A stretch of DNA of 64,000 nucleotides from Streptomyces sp. DvalAA-43 (GCF_900091725.1 NZ_FMBW01000074.1:124001-188000); one strand, 5' to 3'; shown: positions 16,682-25,172, counted from the first letter of the stretch. The notes: generated by a model not told the origin, from the letters alone. Numbers and translations are program-made.

Positions 16682-18168
16682 GCGAGAAGGAAATTCCGGC
16701 GGGGTGGGCGATCACGACCCTTGAACAGGTCGCTGCTTGGGGGAGCGGGGGGACTCCGAAAGCTGGGACGCCAGCCTATTACGGTGGAGATATCCCCTGG
16801 GCAGTCATCGGTGACCTTACGGATGGTCCGCTGAGCGAAACGTCTTCGACCGTCACAGAAGCCGGACTCGCGAACAGTTCGGCTAAGTGGGTCCCTGAGG
16901 GGGCAGTCTTGGTCGCAATGTATGGATCGATCGGGAAACTCGGAATCGCCAAGCGAAGTGTTACGACGAATCAGGCGATTGCGTTCGCGATTCCGGACTA
17001 TCGCTTGATGGACTCGAAGTTCGTTTTCTGGTACCTCCGCTCACAGAGGGCAGAGCTGCTCCGGGCGGGCAAAGGAGGAACTCAGCAGAACATCAGTCAG
17101 ACCGTTCTCAAGGCGTGGCCTGTCCCTGTGCCCCCGCTCAGAGAGCAGCACCGCATCGTGGAGGCCCTCGAAGGCCACCTTTCCCGCCTGGACGAGGCGG
17201 AGGCCCTTGTCGGCCGAGTGGCGGAGCGTGTCGTTCACCTTCATGCATCCGTAACGGATATCACCCTGCAGCACGCCATTCCTGGAAATGTCGAAGGGGC
17301 TCCGCCTCCGCCGCCGGCGGGTTCGGACGATGGCCCTTTGCCGACGCTCCCACCGAACTGGCAGTGGGAGCGTCTTGGTGATCTGGCGGAGGTCGTGGGG
17401 GGAGTGACCAAGGACCAGAAGAAGCAGTCCGATCCGGAAGTCCCGGAAGTTCCGTATCTGCGGGTGGCGAACGTTCAGCGTGGCAAGCTGGACCTGGATC
17501 ACGTCACGTACATCAGAGTCCCTGCCAAAAAGGCGGAAAAACTCAAGCTGCTCCCTGGGGATGTTCTGCTGAATGAGGGAGGTGACCGTAATAAGCTCGG
17601 TCGTGGCTGGATCTGGGATGGTCAGATTGAAGGCGCTATTCATCAGAACCACGTATTCCGTGCTCGAATTCGTGATGGCCGACTTTATCCCAAGCTCTTG
17701 TCCTGGCATGCAAACAGATCGGGCAAGTGGTTCGAGGATAATGGCAAGCAGAGTGTGAACCTCGCCTCAATCAGCCTCTCGAAGATCAAAACATTTCCGG
17801 TGCCGGTTCCGCCGCCAGAGGTGCAGGACCAGATTTTGGATCGAATCGAGAGACAGGTTTCACTCATTGAGAACGCCGAGGTTCTCACGGCTCAGGCACT
17901 GTCACGCGCAGCCGTTCTTCGTCGCGCGATCCTGAATAGAGCCTTTTCCGGCGCCCTCGTTTCCCAAGACCCCGCCGACGAGCCCGCCTCCGTCCTCCTC
18001 GCCCGCATCCAGGCCGAGCGTGACGCGCAGCCCAAGGCCAAGCGCACCCGCCGCACCGCCGCCGCGCCCCGCAAGTCGAAGGCCCCCACAACCGCGCCCC
18101 CCACCAAACCTGCGCCGTCACCCACCCTCGTCCCCGCCCACGCCGTACAGCAGGAGTTCGACCTGTGA
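16678..18168 (+). CDS. hsdS: Type I restriction-modification specificity subunit (HsdS)
   Basis: A 496-residue subunit that reads the bipartite DNA target for the whole complex. Two target-recognition domains are visible. The first starts near residue 8 (GWAITTLEQV, then PWAVIGDL) and ends in the conserved PVPVPPLREQHRIVEALE. The second starts near residue 222 (NWQWERLGDLAEVVGG) and ends in PVPVPPPEVQDQILDRIE. The start is a TTG that overlaps the hsdR stop (TTGA). Much of the recognition-domain DNA is visibly lower in G+C than its neighbours, as expected where specificity genes are swapped. The last 70 residues are an Ala/Pro/Lys-rich tail with normal Streptomyces codon use. Confidence 0.95.
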   Translation: MSEKEIPAGWAITTLEQVAAWGSGGTPKAGTPAYYGGDIPWAVIGDLTDGPLSETSSTVTEAGLANSSAKWVPEGAVLVAMYGSIGKLGIAKRSVTTNQAIAFAIPDYRLMDSKFVFWYLRSQRAELLRAGKGGTQQNISQTVLKAWPVPVPPLREQHRIVEALEGHLSRLDEAEALVGRVAERVVHLHASVTDITLQHAIPGNVEGAPPPPPAGSDDGPLPTLPPNWQWERLGDLAEVVGGVTKDQKKQSDPEVPEVPYLRVANVQRGKLDLDHVTYIRVPAKKAEKLKLLPGDVLLNEGGDRNKLGRGWIWDGQIEGAIHQNHVFRARIRDGRLYPKLLSWHANRSGKWFEDNGKQSVNLASISLSKIKTFPVPVPPPEVQDQILDRIERQVSLIENAEVLTAQALSRAAVLRRAILNRAFSGALVSQDPADEPASVLLARIQAERDAQPKAKRTRRTAAAPRKSKAPTTAPPTKPAPSPTLVPAHAVQQEFDL

Positions 18169-19766
18169 CCGTGCCCGTCACCACCCCTGACCAGGCCCCC
18201 GCCCCCGTCGAGGACAACATCGTGCTCGCCCCGCAGGCCGCCGCCCAGACCAACAGCCTCGTCGCCAAGCTCTGGAACTACTGCAACGTCCTGCGCGACA
18301 ACGGCCTCTCCACCATCGAGTACGTCGAGCAGCTCTCGTATCTGCTCTTCCTCAAGATGGTCGACGAGATTAACGACGACCCCTTCTCGGAAGCCGACGC
18401 CGCCGAGATCGTGCCGACGGAGTACGACTGGAAGTCCCTCGCCAAGAAGAAGGGCCAGGCGCTCGAACTCCACTACCGCAACATCCTCGACGCCCTCGGC
18501 ACCCGCCCCGGCACCACCCTCGGCACCATCTTCACCAAGGCCCAGAACCGCATCACCGAGCCCGCCCTCCTCGAAAAGCTCGTCGTCGACCTCATCGGCA
18601 AGCAGGACTGGACGGTCGGAGACGCGGACCTCAAGGGCGATGCGTACGAGGGACTGCTCGCCAAGGGGGCCGAGGACACCAAAACCGGCGCCGGCCAGTA
18701 CTTCACGCCCCGCCCGTTGATCGATGCGATCGTCGAGGTGATGCGCCCCCGCCCCGAGGACACCATCACCGACCCCGCCTGCGGAACCGGCGGATTCCTC
18801 ATCGCCGCGCACTCCTACATCCGCAAGCACCACATGAAGGACCTCACCCGCGAACAGCGCCTCGCGCTCGGTGAGGGCAAGATCTGGGGCAACGAACTCG
18901 TCCCCGGCACCGCCCGCCTCGCGGCGATGAACCTCCTGCTCCACGGCATCGGCAGCAGCGAGGGCAAGAGCCTGATCGATGTCGGCGACGCGCTGGCCAC
19001 CAAGCCGGGCGCCAAGCATGCCTCGCTCGTCCTCGCCAACCCGCCTTTCGGTAAGAAGTCCGCGATCACCATCATCGGTTCGGAAGGCAAGGCCGAGAAG
19101 GAGGACATCTCCTACGACCGCGACGACTTCCGCGCCACCACCACCAACAAGCAGCTCAACTTCCTTCAGCACATCATGTCGCTGACTGCCATCGACGGTA
19201 GGGCAGCCGTCGTCCTCCCCGACAACGTCCTCTTCGAGGGCGGCGCGGGCGAGAAGATCCGCCGACGGCTGCTGGACGAGTTCAACTTGCACACGATCCT
19301 GCGCCTGCCCACCGGCATCTTCTACGCGGGCGGCGTGAAGGCCAACGTCCTCTTCTTCGACAAGAAGACTCCCCGCGCCGACGGCAAGCCGCACACCACC
19401 AAGGTCTGGGTCTACGACCTCCGCACCGCCAAGCACTTCACACTCAAGCAGCGCCCGCTGACCCGAGCGGACCTGGAGGAGTTCGTGCAGGCGTACGGCG
19501 AGAAGCCGGCGGACCGCGTGGACACCTCCGCCGAGGACGGGGGCCGGTTCAAGGCGTACACGTACGACGAACTGGTCAAGCGCGACAAGGTCAACCTCGA
19601 CCTCACCTGGATGAAGGACCCGGCCCTGGAGGACGCGGACAGCCTGCTGCCGCCCGAGGTGATCGCCGCCGAGATCGTGCAGGACCTTCAGGCCGCACTC
19701 AGCGAGTTCGCCGCTATCGCCGAGGCCCTGGGCGGCGAGGTCCCGGCCGACGCGGAACCGGAATAG
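18165..19766 (+). CDS. hsdM: Type I restriction-modification DNA methyltransferase (HsdM)
   Basis: A 533-residue N6-adenine methyltransferase subunit. The N-terminal HsdM_N bundle (LVAKLWNYCNVLRDNGLSTIEYVEQLSYLLF region) is followed by the AdoMet motif DPACGTGGF near residue 203 and the catalytic NPPF (LANPPFGKKS) near 291. GTGA overlap with hsdS indicates tight coupling. It protects host DNA and, with HsdS and HsdR, forms the restriction complex. The R-S-M order is less common than R-M-S but the genes are complete. Confidence 0.96.
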   Translation: MTVPVTTPDQAPAPVEDNIVLAPQAAAQTNSLVAKLWNYCNVLRDNGLSTIEYVEQLSYLLFLKMVDEINDDPFSEADAAEIVPTEYDWKSLAKKKGQALELHYRNILDALGTRPGTTLGTIFTKAQNRITEPALLEKLVVDLIGKQDWTVGDADLKGDAYEGLLAKGAEDTKTGAGQYFTPRPLIDAIVEVMRPRPEDTITDPACGTGGFLIAAHSYIRKHHMKDLTREQRLALGEGKIWGNELVPGTARLAAMNLLLHGIGSSEGKSLIDVGDALATKPGAKHASLVLANPPFGKKSAITIIGSEGKAEKEDISYDRDDFRATTTNKQLNFLQHIMSLTAIDGRAAVVLPDNVLFEGGAGEKIRRRLLDEFNLHTILRLPTGIFYAGGVKANVLFFDKKTPRADGKPHTTKVWVYDLRTAKHFTLKQRPLTRADLEEFVQAYGEKPADRVDTSAEDGGRFKAYTYDELVKRDKVNLDLTWMKDPALEDADSLLPPEVIAAEIVQDLQAALSEFAAIAEALGGEVPADAEPE

Positions 19767-19798
19767 CCCCCCTCCCACACCGGACGGAACCGTCACTC

Positions 19799-21193
19799 AT
19801 GTACGTCTCCCGCGTGATCGTCGACAACATCAAGTCGTTCCACGGTCCTCGCACCGTTGACCTCAGACTGACCCGTCCGGACGGCTCACACGCCGGATGG
19901 ACCGTGCTCGCCGGACGCAACGGCTCGGGAAAGACGACATTGCTCCGTGCGTTGGCCCTGGCTCTGGGCGGCCCGGTGGCGGCGCGCGGGTTGGTCCAGG
20001 GGTTCGAGAACTGGATGGCGCGCGGCGAGGCCGTCGGTACCGCGCACGCGAAGATCGTCAGGGATCCGACTTTCGACAAGTTCACCGCGTCCGGGCGCAC
20101 CACAACCAACTTCTGGGCAGGCTTGCGATGGACGGCCCCGGCCGACGGCGGGAGCGGTCGCAAGGGTGCCCAGCCGGCGCTGGAAGGCATCAGGGAGAAC
20201 CCCAACGCCAAGAGCGCCACTCCCGCCCAGCGTGGCCCCTGGGCCGACAACCCGGTGGGCTGGTTCTGCGCCGCCTACGGGCCTTTCCGGCGTATGGCCG
20301 GGGGTTCGGGCGAGGTGCAGCGGCTGATGCTGGCCTCGGGCCCGGTGGCGCGGCAGGCGAGCCTGTTCCACGAGGACGCCTCGCTGGCCGAAGGCGTCGC
20401 CTGGCTGATCGAGCAGCATCTACGTGCACTTGAGGGCCGAGAAGGTGCTGCAGGACTCAAGAGGGCGGCCCTTTCCGTTCTTGGTGACGGGCTACTGCCT
20501 GACGGCTACCGGGTGGAGGACGTCGACTCCGAGGGGTTGTGGGTCACGCGTGACGGACACCGGTTCCCGTTGCGGGAGATGAGCGACGGATTCCGTACGG
20601 TGGCCGCGCTGGTCGTGGACCTGCTGAAGCAGATCCACGACTCCTTCGGCGACGAGCCGTTCGGTGCGGAAGAGGACCGACCCAGCCCTCTCCAAGTCCC
20701 TGGCGTCGTGATCATCGACGAGATTGACGCGCATCTCCACGTCTCCTGGCAGCGCCGAATCGGCCCCTGGCTTACCTCGCACTTCCCTAACATTCAGTTC
20801 ATCGTCACGACTCACAGTCCGTACATCTGCCAGGCCGCCGACCCCGGCGGGCTGATCCGCTTGCCGGGGTCGGCGGAGGACGCCGCGCCCGAGGTCGTAC
20901 CGGAGGACCTGTACGAGCGGGTCGTCTACGGCAGCGGGGACGACGCGGTCCTGTCCGACCTCTTCGGCCTCGATACCCCGTACTCCGAGCGGGCCGAGCA
21001 CACCCGCGCCGAGTTCGTCGCGCTGGAGACCAAGGTGTACGAGGGGGACACGTCACCGGACACGGTCGAGCGATACCAGGAGCTCAAGCATCTGCTCAGC
21101 AGCTCCCCGGCGGCGCGTGTCCAGGAGATGTCCGCCCGACTTCACCGCATCGCCGAGGAGATCGAGGACGGAGAGAGGGGGAAAGCGGAGTGA
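19799..21193 (+). CDS. AAA/SMC-like ATPase, Septu PtuA-like
   Basis: A 464-residue AAA_15/21-type ATPase. It begins like an SMC/RecF head (MYVSRVIVDNIKSFHGPRTV). Walker A GRNGSGKTT is near residue 39, Walker B VVIIDEIDAHLH near 303, and the switch histidine lies in TTHSPYI near 337. The next gene encodes an HNH protein and overlaps by GTGA, the two-gene arrangement of Septu defence (PtuA ATPase, PtuB nuclease). It lies only 32 bases after hsdM, so it probably shares that transcript. It is shorter than the Bacillus PtuA, so a different subtype or another OLD/AAA-HNH pair is possible. Confidence 0.82.
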   Translation: MYVSRVIVDNIKSFHGPRTVDLRLTRPDGSHAGWTVLAGRNGSGKTTLLRALALALGGPVAARGLVQGFENWMARGEAVGTAHAKIVRDPTFDKFTASGRTTTNFWAGLRWTAPADGGSGRKGAQPALEGIRENPNAKSATPAQRGPWADNPVGWFCAAYGPFRRMAGGSGEVQRLMLASGPVARQASLFHEDASLAEGVAWLIEQHLRALEGREGAAGLKRAALSVLGDGLLPDGYRVEDVDSEGLWVTRDGHRFPLREMSDGFRTVAALVVDLLKQIHDSFGDEPFGAEEDRPSPLQVPGVVIIDEIDAHLHVSWQRRIGPWLTSHFPNIQFIVTTHSPYICQAADPGGLIRLPGSAEDAAPEVVPEDLYERVVYGSGDDAVLSDLFGLDTPYSERAEHTRAEFVALETKVYEGDTSPDTVERYQELKHLLSSSPAARVQEMSARLHRIAEEIEDGERGKAE

Positions 21194-21948
21194 TCCGGCT
21201 GGAACGCGCTGCCCTGCCCCTGGACACGGCGGCGCGGCTGAAGGTGTATACCCGGGACATTGAGCAGGCTGCCGAGCCGAGTCGGCCAGACCTGGCCGCA
21301 CATCTGTGGTCTCATTCGACCGTACGGCGGCGCGTCCGCGACGGTCTCCTCGCCACCCTTGCCGACATGGCGCCCGGGCACCAGCGTTGCATGTACTGCG
21401 GCGACGGGCAGGGTACGGACATCGACCACTTCGAGCCGAAGAGCCTCGCTCCACTGCGCACCTTCGACTGGCTCAACCATCTGCTCGCCTGCTCGTACTG
21501 CAACAGTAACCAGAAGCGGAATAGGTTTCCGCGCGCCGAGGAGGGCGGTGGTCCGCTCCTCCTCGACCCCACACTCCAGGACCCTTTGAACCATCTTCGG
21601 TTGGTACTTCCGCTCTGCACGTACAAGGGGCTGACGCCCCAAGGCGAGGCGTGCATAGACGTGTTCGGACTCAACTCACGTGGTGTCCTCGTCAACGGGC
21701 GACGAACGGCCTACGGGACCGCCAAGCAGTCGATCGAGCTGTGGCGCATCGCCACGGACCGGGGGCAGCACAGCAAGGCGGCGGAGGTCGTCCGGGTGGC
21801 CTGGGACCGCCCACTCGCAGACGTCCTGGTCGGGATGTTTCACCAATCCGGCCACCCGGCTGCGGAGCTGCTGTTCAGCGGTGAGGAGGAGACACTTGGG
21901 TTCCTCCGGGATCAGGAATTGCGGGAGGCGTTTCTGTCCCGCACGTGA
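21190..21948 (+). CDS. HNH endonuclease, Septu PtuB-like
   Basis: A 252-residue HNH nuclease. Two CxxC zinc pairs frame the fold: CMYC near residue 67 and CSYC near 102. The catalytic core DIDHFEPKS near 77-85 supplies the His, and NQKRNRF follows the second CxxC. This is the TIGR02646-like layout of PtuB and related nucleases. The GTG start overlaps the ATPase stop by 4 bases. In Septu the ATPase controls the nuclease, which degrades nucleic acid on infection; that role here is inferred from gene pairing and island context. Confidence 0.82.
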   Translation: MIRLERAALPLDTAARLKVYTRDIEQAAEPSRPDLAAHLWSHSTVRRRVRDGLLATLADMAPGHQRCMYCGDGQGTDIDHFEPKSLAPLRTFDWLNHLLACSYCNSNQKRNRFPRAEEGGGPLLLDPTLQDPLNHLRLVLPLCTYKGLTPQGEACIDVFGLNSRGVLVNGRRTAYGTAKQSIELWRIATDRGQHSKAAEVVRVAWDRPLADVLVGMFHQSGHPAAELLFSGEEETLGFLRDQELREAFLSRT

Positions 21949-21951
21949 CAT

Positions 21952-21996
21952 CACCCCGGCGAACCTGGCTGCAGTGAGGCCGAGTTCGCCGGGGTG
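21952..21996. terminator. Bidirectional terminator between the HNH gene and DUF397 gene
   Basis: Perfect 13-bp arms CACCCCGGCGAAC and GTTCGCCGGGGTG with a 19-base loop. It lies 3 bases after the HNH stop and 9 bases from the convergent DUF397 stop, so it can serve both. Confidence 0.8.
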
Positions 21997-22005
21997 CGGT
22001 GTTGG

Positions 22006-22230
22006 TCAGGCGCTGAGCCGGCCGTCCTTGATCGCCTCGACGAACGACGACCAGCCGACTGGGGAGAAGACGACGGCGGGGCCGGTGGGGGCCTTGCTGT
22101 CGCGGACGGGGACGGAGGGGTATCCGTCAGCGACCTCAATGCACTCCCCTTGACCGCCGCCGCTGTAGCTGGACTTGAACCAACCGGTGAGGGTGGACGA
22201 GTCCGCGACACTCCGCCTACTGCTGACCAT
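22006..22230 (-). CDS. DUF397 domain protein
   Basis: A 74-residue DUF397 protein, with the typical WFKSSYSGGGQGECIEVA and VRDSK, and ending after WSSFVEAIKDG. Start at the ATG at 22230, with GAGGAA 8 bases upstream; this overlaps the end of the regulator gene by 14 bases. DUF397 proteins are almost always paired with XRE-DUF5753 regulators in Streptomyces (the WhiJ-like systems, also described as Scr1-type toxin-antitoxin-like pairs) and are thought to modulate the partner regulator. Confidence 0.92.
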   Translation of the reverse strand: MVSSRRSVADSSTLTGWFKSSYSGGGQGECIEVADGYPSVPVRDSKAPTGPAVVFSPVGWSSFVEAIKDGRLSA

Positions 22231-23041
22231 GTTCGTGTTCCTCTGCTGCCGCCCGCACAAGGGCCAGTGATTCCTGGTGCGACAACGCGTCGCTCAGGGC
22301 GAGATCGTAGGCCGTGCGACTGGTCGCCACCAGGCCGGGATCATCCATCAAGTTTCCTGTCTGGAAGCCCTCAACGTACGCCACCGGCGCCGAGTCAGCG
22401 AAGCTCATCAGCGTCAGCAGGCTTTCCTGGAGCGAGTGGGCCCCCACCTCGAACGGCAACACGTGCAGACGTAGCCGTCCGCTCTCCGCCATGTCCGCGA
22501 TTTTGTTCAACTGCTCTGCCATGACCTGCGGCCCACCAACGCGCCGCCGAAGTACTGCCTCATCGAGCATCGTCCAGAGAACGGGGCGCAGCGGCCCGTC
22601 GAGGACACGGGCACGCTCTGTTCGGATGACGACGTCCTTGTCAACCTCTTCCCGGCAGTGGTTGGGTCGGTAGGACCGGAACAGTGCACGTGCATAGCCC
22701 TCCGTCTGGAGCAGCCCCGGCACGAGCGAGAGCGCGAACTGCTGGATGAGCGTCGCCTGCGTCTCCAACTCTGCCACGGACGCGAAGTGGTCGGCGTACT
22801 TCGAGTCCAGATCCTCCAGCCACCGGGCGAAGAACCCATCCGTGCCCAGAGCGCGGTCGATCCGCTGCGCGTCCTCCGGGCTCGGCAGCCGCCGCCCCGC
22901 CTCGTAGTGGCTGATGAGTGTGGGCGAACAGACCACCATCTCGCCCAGGACTTCCTGCGTCAGCCCCACCGCGATACGCCGTAGCTTCAGCTCCTCGCCG
23001 TACTTCTCCCGAGGTGTACGCGGCCTTCGTTTCGTCCCCAT
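22217..23041 (-). CDS. XRE-family regulator with DUF5753 (WhiJ/Scr1-like)
   Basis: A 274-residue protein. The N-terminal Cro/C1-type HTH spans roughly residues 12-70 (LKLRRIAVGLTQEVLGEMV, then SPTLISHYEAGRRLPSPED). DUF5753 fills the remainder (IQQFALSLVPGLLQTEGYAR, then RTERARVL). I chose the ATG at 23041, with GGGGAG 9 bases upstream. An in-frame TTG at 23050 sits against the Shine-Dalgarno sequence and is less likely. It is co-transcribed with DUF397 and diverges from two small conserved genes, the standard WhiJ-like neighbourhood. Confidence 0.93.
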   Translation of the reverse strand: MGTKRRPRTPREKYGEELKLRRIAVGLTQEVLGEMVVCSPTLISHYEAGRRLPSPEDAQRIDRALGTDGFFARWLEDLDSKYADHFASVAELETQATLIQQFALSLVPGLLQTEGYARALFRSYRPNHCREEVDKDVVIRTERARVLDGPLRPVLWTMLDEAVLRRRVGGPQVMAEQLNKIADMAESGRLRLHVLPFEVGAHSLQESLLTLMSFADSAPVAYVEGFQTGNLMDDPGLVATSRTAYDLALSDALSHQESLALVRAAAEEHEHGQQ

Positions 23042-23221
23042 GTGGTCCAACTCCCCGTCTTGACGGACGCGCTGTCATCCCCGACCCCCTGGCAGCGTAG
23101 CGACCCGTGACCCCACTCTGTGATGAGTTCGCTACAGAAAGCAGTGGACGCGCACTGCAGAAACCCCCGCGACCGCCGTCAACGGCCCGGGGGCGTGGCC
23201 ACCCTGAGAAAGCAGGCTGAC

Positions 23222-23572
23222 GTGAAGCACGCTATCGCCCGACTCTTCGAGCCGCTGCTGCGGTTCCTGATCACCGGTTCCAGGCAGCGACATCCACAGG
23301 AATGGGACGCCACCCCGTACGCATACCCGTACTCCTGCGACTACGTAGCCGGTCCGACCGCCTACCGCACCGGCGAGCGGCCCCCACGCGGCGAGGACAG
23401 CCCGCTCGTCCGGCCGTACCTGATCGCGCACGAGCGGCAACTGGCGGAGGAAGTAGCCCGGGTGGCCGCCGAGGAGCGGCGTCAGCGCGCCCGCCGCCGC
23501 ACGCTCCGGCTCGCCGTGCACGGAGTGGACGTAGGGCCCCGTCATATCCACGGAGTCGAGGTCGCCGCGTGA
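23222..23572 (+). CDS. Small hypothetical protein of WhiJ-like neighbourhoods
   Basis: A 116-residue protein from a GTG at 23222 (MKHAIARLFEPLLRFL). It contains an aromatic stretch TPYAYPYSCDYVAGPTAYRT and an Arg/Glu-rich helix near residues 70-95, and no recognised domain. It overlaps the next gene by GTGA. Its divergent placement beside XRE-DUF5753 suggests the regulator controls it. Translation could start further upstream (23120), but there is no better ribosome-binding site there. Confidence 0.6.
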   Translation: MKHAIARLFEPLLRFLITGSRQRHPQEWDATPYAYPYSCDYVAGPTAYRTGERPPRGEDSPLVRPYLIAHERQLAEEVARVAAEERRQRARRRTLRLAVHGVDVGPRHIHGVEVAA

Positions 23573-23931
23573 ACGGCAAGGAACGAGAGGAAAACGGACC
23601 CGACGTGATGAGGCTGCTGCCGTGGACCGGGCCGGAGGGCAAGCCGTGTTACGTCCTCGGGGACGGCAACGGCTACGTGTCACGCATGGCGGACGACATC
23701 GAGAGCATCCAGCTCGGCATGGCGGGAGACCTGCTCGGCCACGCCGCCGGCCTCCTGGCGGACCGGAAGGTCACCGGCGCAGAAATCCACTTCCTCGCCA
23801 GCCGGTTGACCGAGTCGCTGCGGGAGGTCAAGCGAGTCGCGGAAAGCCGGGGTGCGCGGCTGGGTGCGGCTGCGCTCGATCCGGACAGGAATCGGCCGCA
23901 GCGCCGAGAACCGGACATCGGCAACCGCTGA
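23569..23931 (+). CDS. Small hypothetical protein, second gene of the pair
   Basis: A 120-residue soluble protein (MNGKEREENGPDVMRLLPW). It contains the stretch CYVLGDGNGYVSRMADDIES and a helical middle (LHAAG-like) with FLASRLTESLREVKRVAE. The GTG start overlaps the preceding stop (GTGA), so translation is coupled. Homologues commonly accompany XRE/DUF397 pairs in Streptomyces. No biochemical role can be stated. Confidence 0.65.
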   Translation: MNGKEREENGPDVMRLLPWTGPEGKPCYVLGDGNGYVSRMADDIESIQLGMAGDLLGHAAGLLADRKVTGAEIHFLASRLTESLREVKRVAESRGARLGAAALDPDRNRPQRREPDIGNR

Positions 23932-23949
23932 GTCGGCCAAGCGCTTGAC

Positions 23950-24019
23950 GAGCCCCCTGACTGTCACGAAACCTGTTCACGCAGCTCAGCTCAGCGAACA
24001 TGTGACAGTACGGGGGCTC
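23950..24019 (+). promoter_or_regulatory. Long nested hairpin enclosing the ribosome-binding site of the HEPN gene
   Basis: The 18-base outer arms at 23950-23967 (GAGCCCCCTGACTGTCAC) and 24002-24019 pair at 16 of 18 positions. Inside, TGTTC (23974-23978) pairs with GAACA (23996-24000), extending the stem. The right arm contains the GGGGG at 24012-24016, the only plausible Shine-Dalgarno sequence for the ATG at 24025. As RNA it would hide the ribosome-binding site. As DNA it could be a protein-binding inverted repeat or a terminator for the upstream gene. Confidence 0.7.
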
Positions 24020-24024
24020 AACGG

Positions 24025-24678
24025 ATGGCCATTCCCAGGCCGAACACCAGCCAGTTCGAGGCGTTCACCACGAACCTCGCCTATGCCCGCAAGATGGTGG
24101 ACGCGGGACGGTACCTGGCTCCGTTCCAGCCGGGGACGGTCGATGTTGATGACTTCTACCGTGCCGCCTGGGTGCAGGCCGTGGCGGCCATCGACCACTG
24201 GTTCCATGAGGAGCTCTTCCGCCGTGTGGCCGAACTGGCGGCCAAGGACAGCCCCGAGATGCCGCTCCAGCTACGCAATTACGAGATCCCTCTGCACCGG
24301 GTCGAGGCCGTGCAGCGTGGTGACGTCACGCTGGCCGAGGTGGTCGTCGAGCACGTCAAGGAGAGGTGGGGCAGCGCCTCACTCCAGAATCCGCGCGCCA
24401 TCTCCGATGTGCTGAGGCTGGTCACGGAGAAGAACATCTGGCAGGGCGCGGCCGCGCAGATCAACACCTGGCAGGGCGGCCGGACAGCGTACACGGACAA
24501 GACGCTGAAGGCGCAGTTCATGAGCATCACCACCCGCCGCAACAAGATCGCGCACGACGCGGATCTCGTGGCCGGAGACCTCAAGCAGAGGCGCCCCATC
24601 ACCGAGCCCGACGTGACCGATGCGATCAACTGGATCGACCGCATCGCCCTGGCCGTGGCGCACGTACTCGACGAGTAG
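24025..24678 (+). CDS. HEPN-domain protein, RiboL-PSP-HEPN-like (putative RNase)
   Basis: A 217-residue helical protein. The C-terminal third carries TRRNKIAHDADL near residue 170, the Rx4H signature of HEPN ribonucleases in the form usual for RiboL-PSP-HEPN proteins. Earlier helices (WVQAVAAIDHWFHEELFRRV) fit the HEPN bundle. HEPN RNases act as toxins or abortive-infection effectors that cleave RNA, usually under control of a partner. No partner gene is adjacent on the same strand. The striking hairpin over its ribosome-binding site may be the control device. It closes a run of defence-type genes. Confidence 0.78.
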   Translation: MAIPRPNTSQFEAFTTNLAYARKMVDAGRYLAPFQPGTVDVDDFYRAAWVQAVAAIDHWFHEELFRRVAELAAKDSPEMPLQLRNYEIPLHRVEAVQRGDVTLAEVVVEHVKERWGSASLQNPRAISDVLRLVTEKNIWQGAAAQINTWQGGRTAYTDKTLKAQFMSITTRRNKIAHDADLVAGDLKQRRPITEPDVTDAINWIDRIALAVAHVLDE

Positions 24679-24712
24679 GCCGATCAGTGCCCAAGCGTGC
24701 CCGATGCGGGGG

Positions 24713-25072
24713 CTAGTCCCCGTAGGCCTCCCTCGCGTCCAGCAGTTCCGGCAGATGCGCCGCCGCCCATGCGCAGCAGGCGGCCATCGGGGCGAGCAAG
24801 GTGCGGCCCAGAGTGCTCAGTTCGTACTCCACCCGTGGCGGGACACCGCCATGGTCGGTGCGGGTGACGAGGCCGTTCCGCTCCATCGACCGGAGCGTCT
24901 CCGTCAGCACCTTCGGTGTGATGCCGCGCAGCGGGACCTCCAGTTCGCTGAAGCGCCGGGGTCCGGACTCCAGGCACCGGATGATCCTCGGGGTCCACTT
25001 GCCGCCGATCCGGAACAGCGCGGGAGGGTGGTCGCAGCCGGTGAACATGTCGGGATCGAGAGGTTCGCTCAC
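24713..25072 (-). CDS. HxlR-family transcriptional regulator
   Basis: A 119-residue winged-helix regulator. HxlR features are FRIGGKWTPRIIRCLESGPRRFSEL with the conserved GITPKVLTETLRSMERNGLV. A Cys lies near the N-terminus (FTGCDHPPA), as in redox- or electrophile-sensing members. The GTG at 25072 is chosen; an in-frame ATG about 12 codons upstream would run into the promoter region. It diverges from an NAD(P)-binding protein, the usual HxlR target arrangement. Confidence 0.9.
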   Translation of the reverse strand: MSEPLDPDMFTGCDHPPALFRIGGKWTPRIIRCLESGPRRFSELEVPLRGITPKVLTETLRSMERNGLVTRTDHGGVPPRVEYELSTLGRTLLAPMAACCAWAAAHLPELLDAREAYGD

Positions 25073-25172
25073 CCGGCGAGCGTACGTAACTATCGTTGCG
25101 GAAACCATGGGTCGCGGGTCTAGCGTCCGTCGCATCGGCCCGCGGAGTACGGGCCTCGGCGAGGGGACTCCC

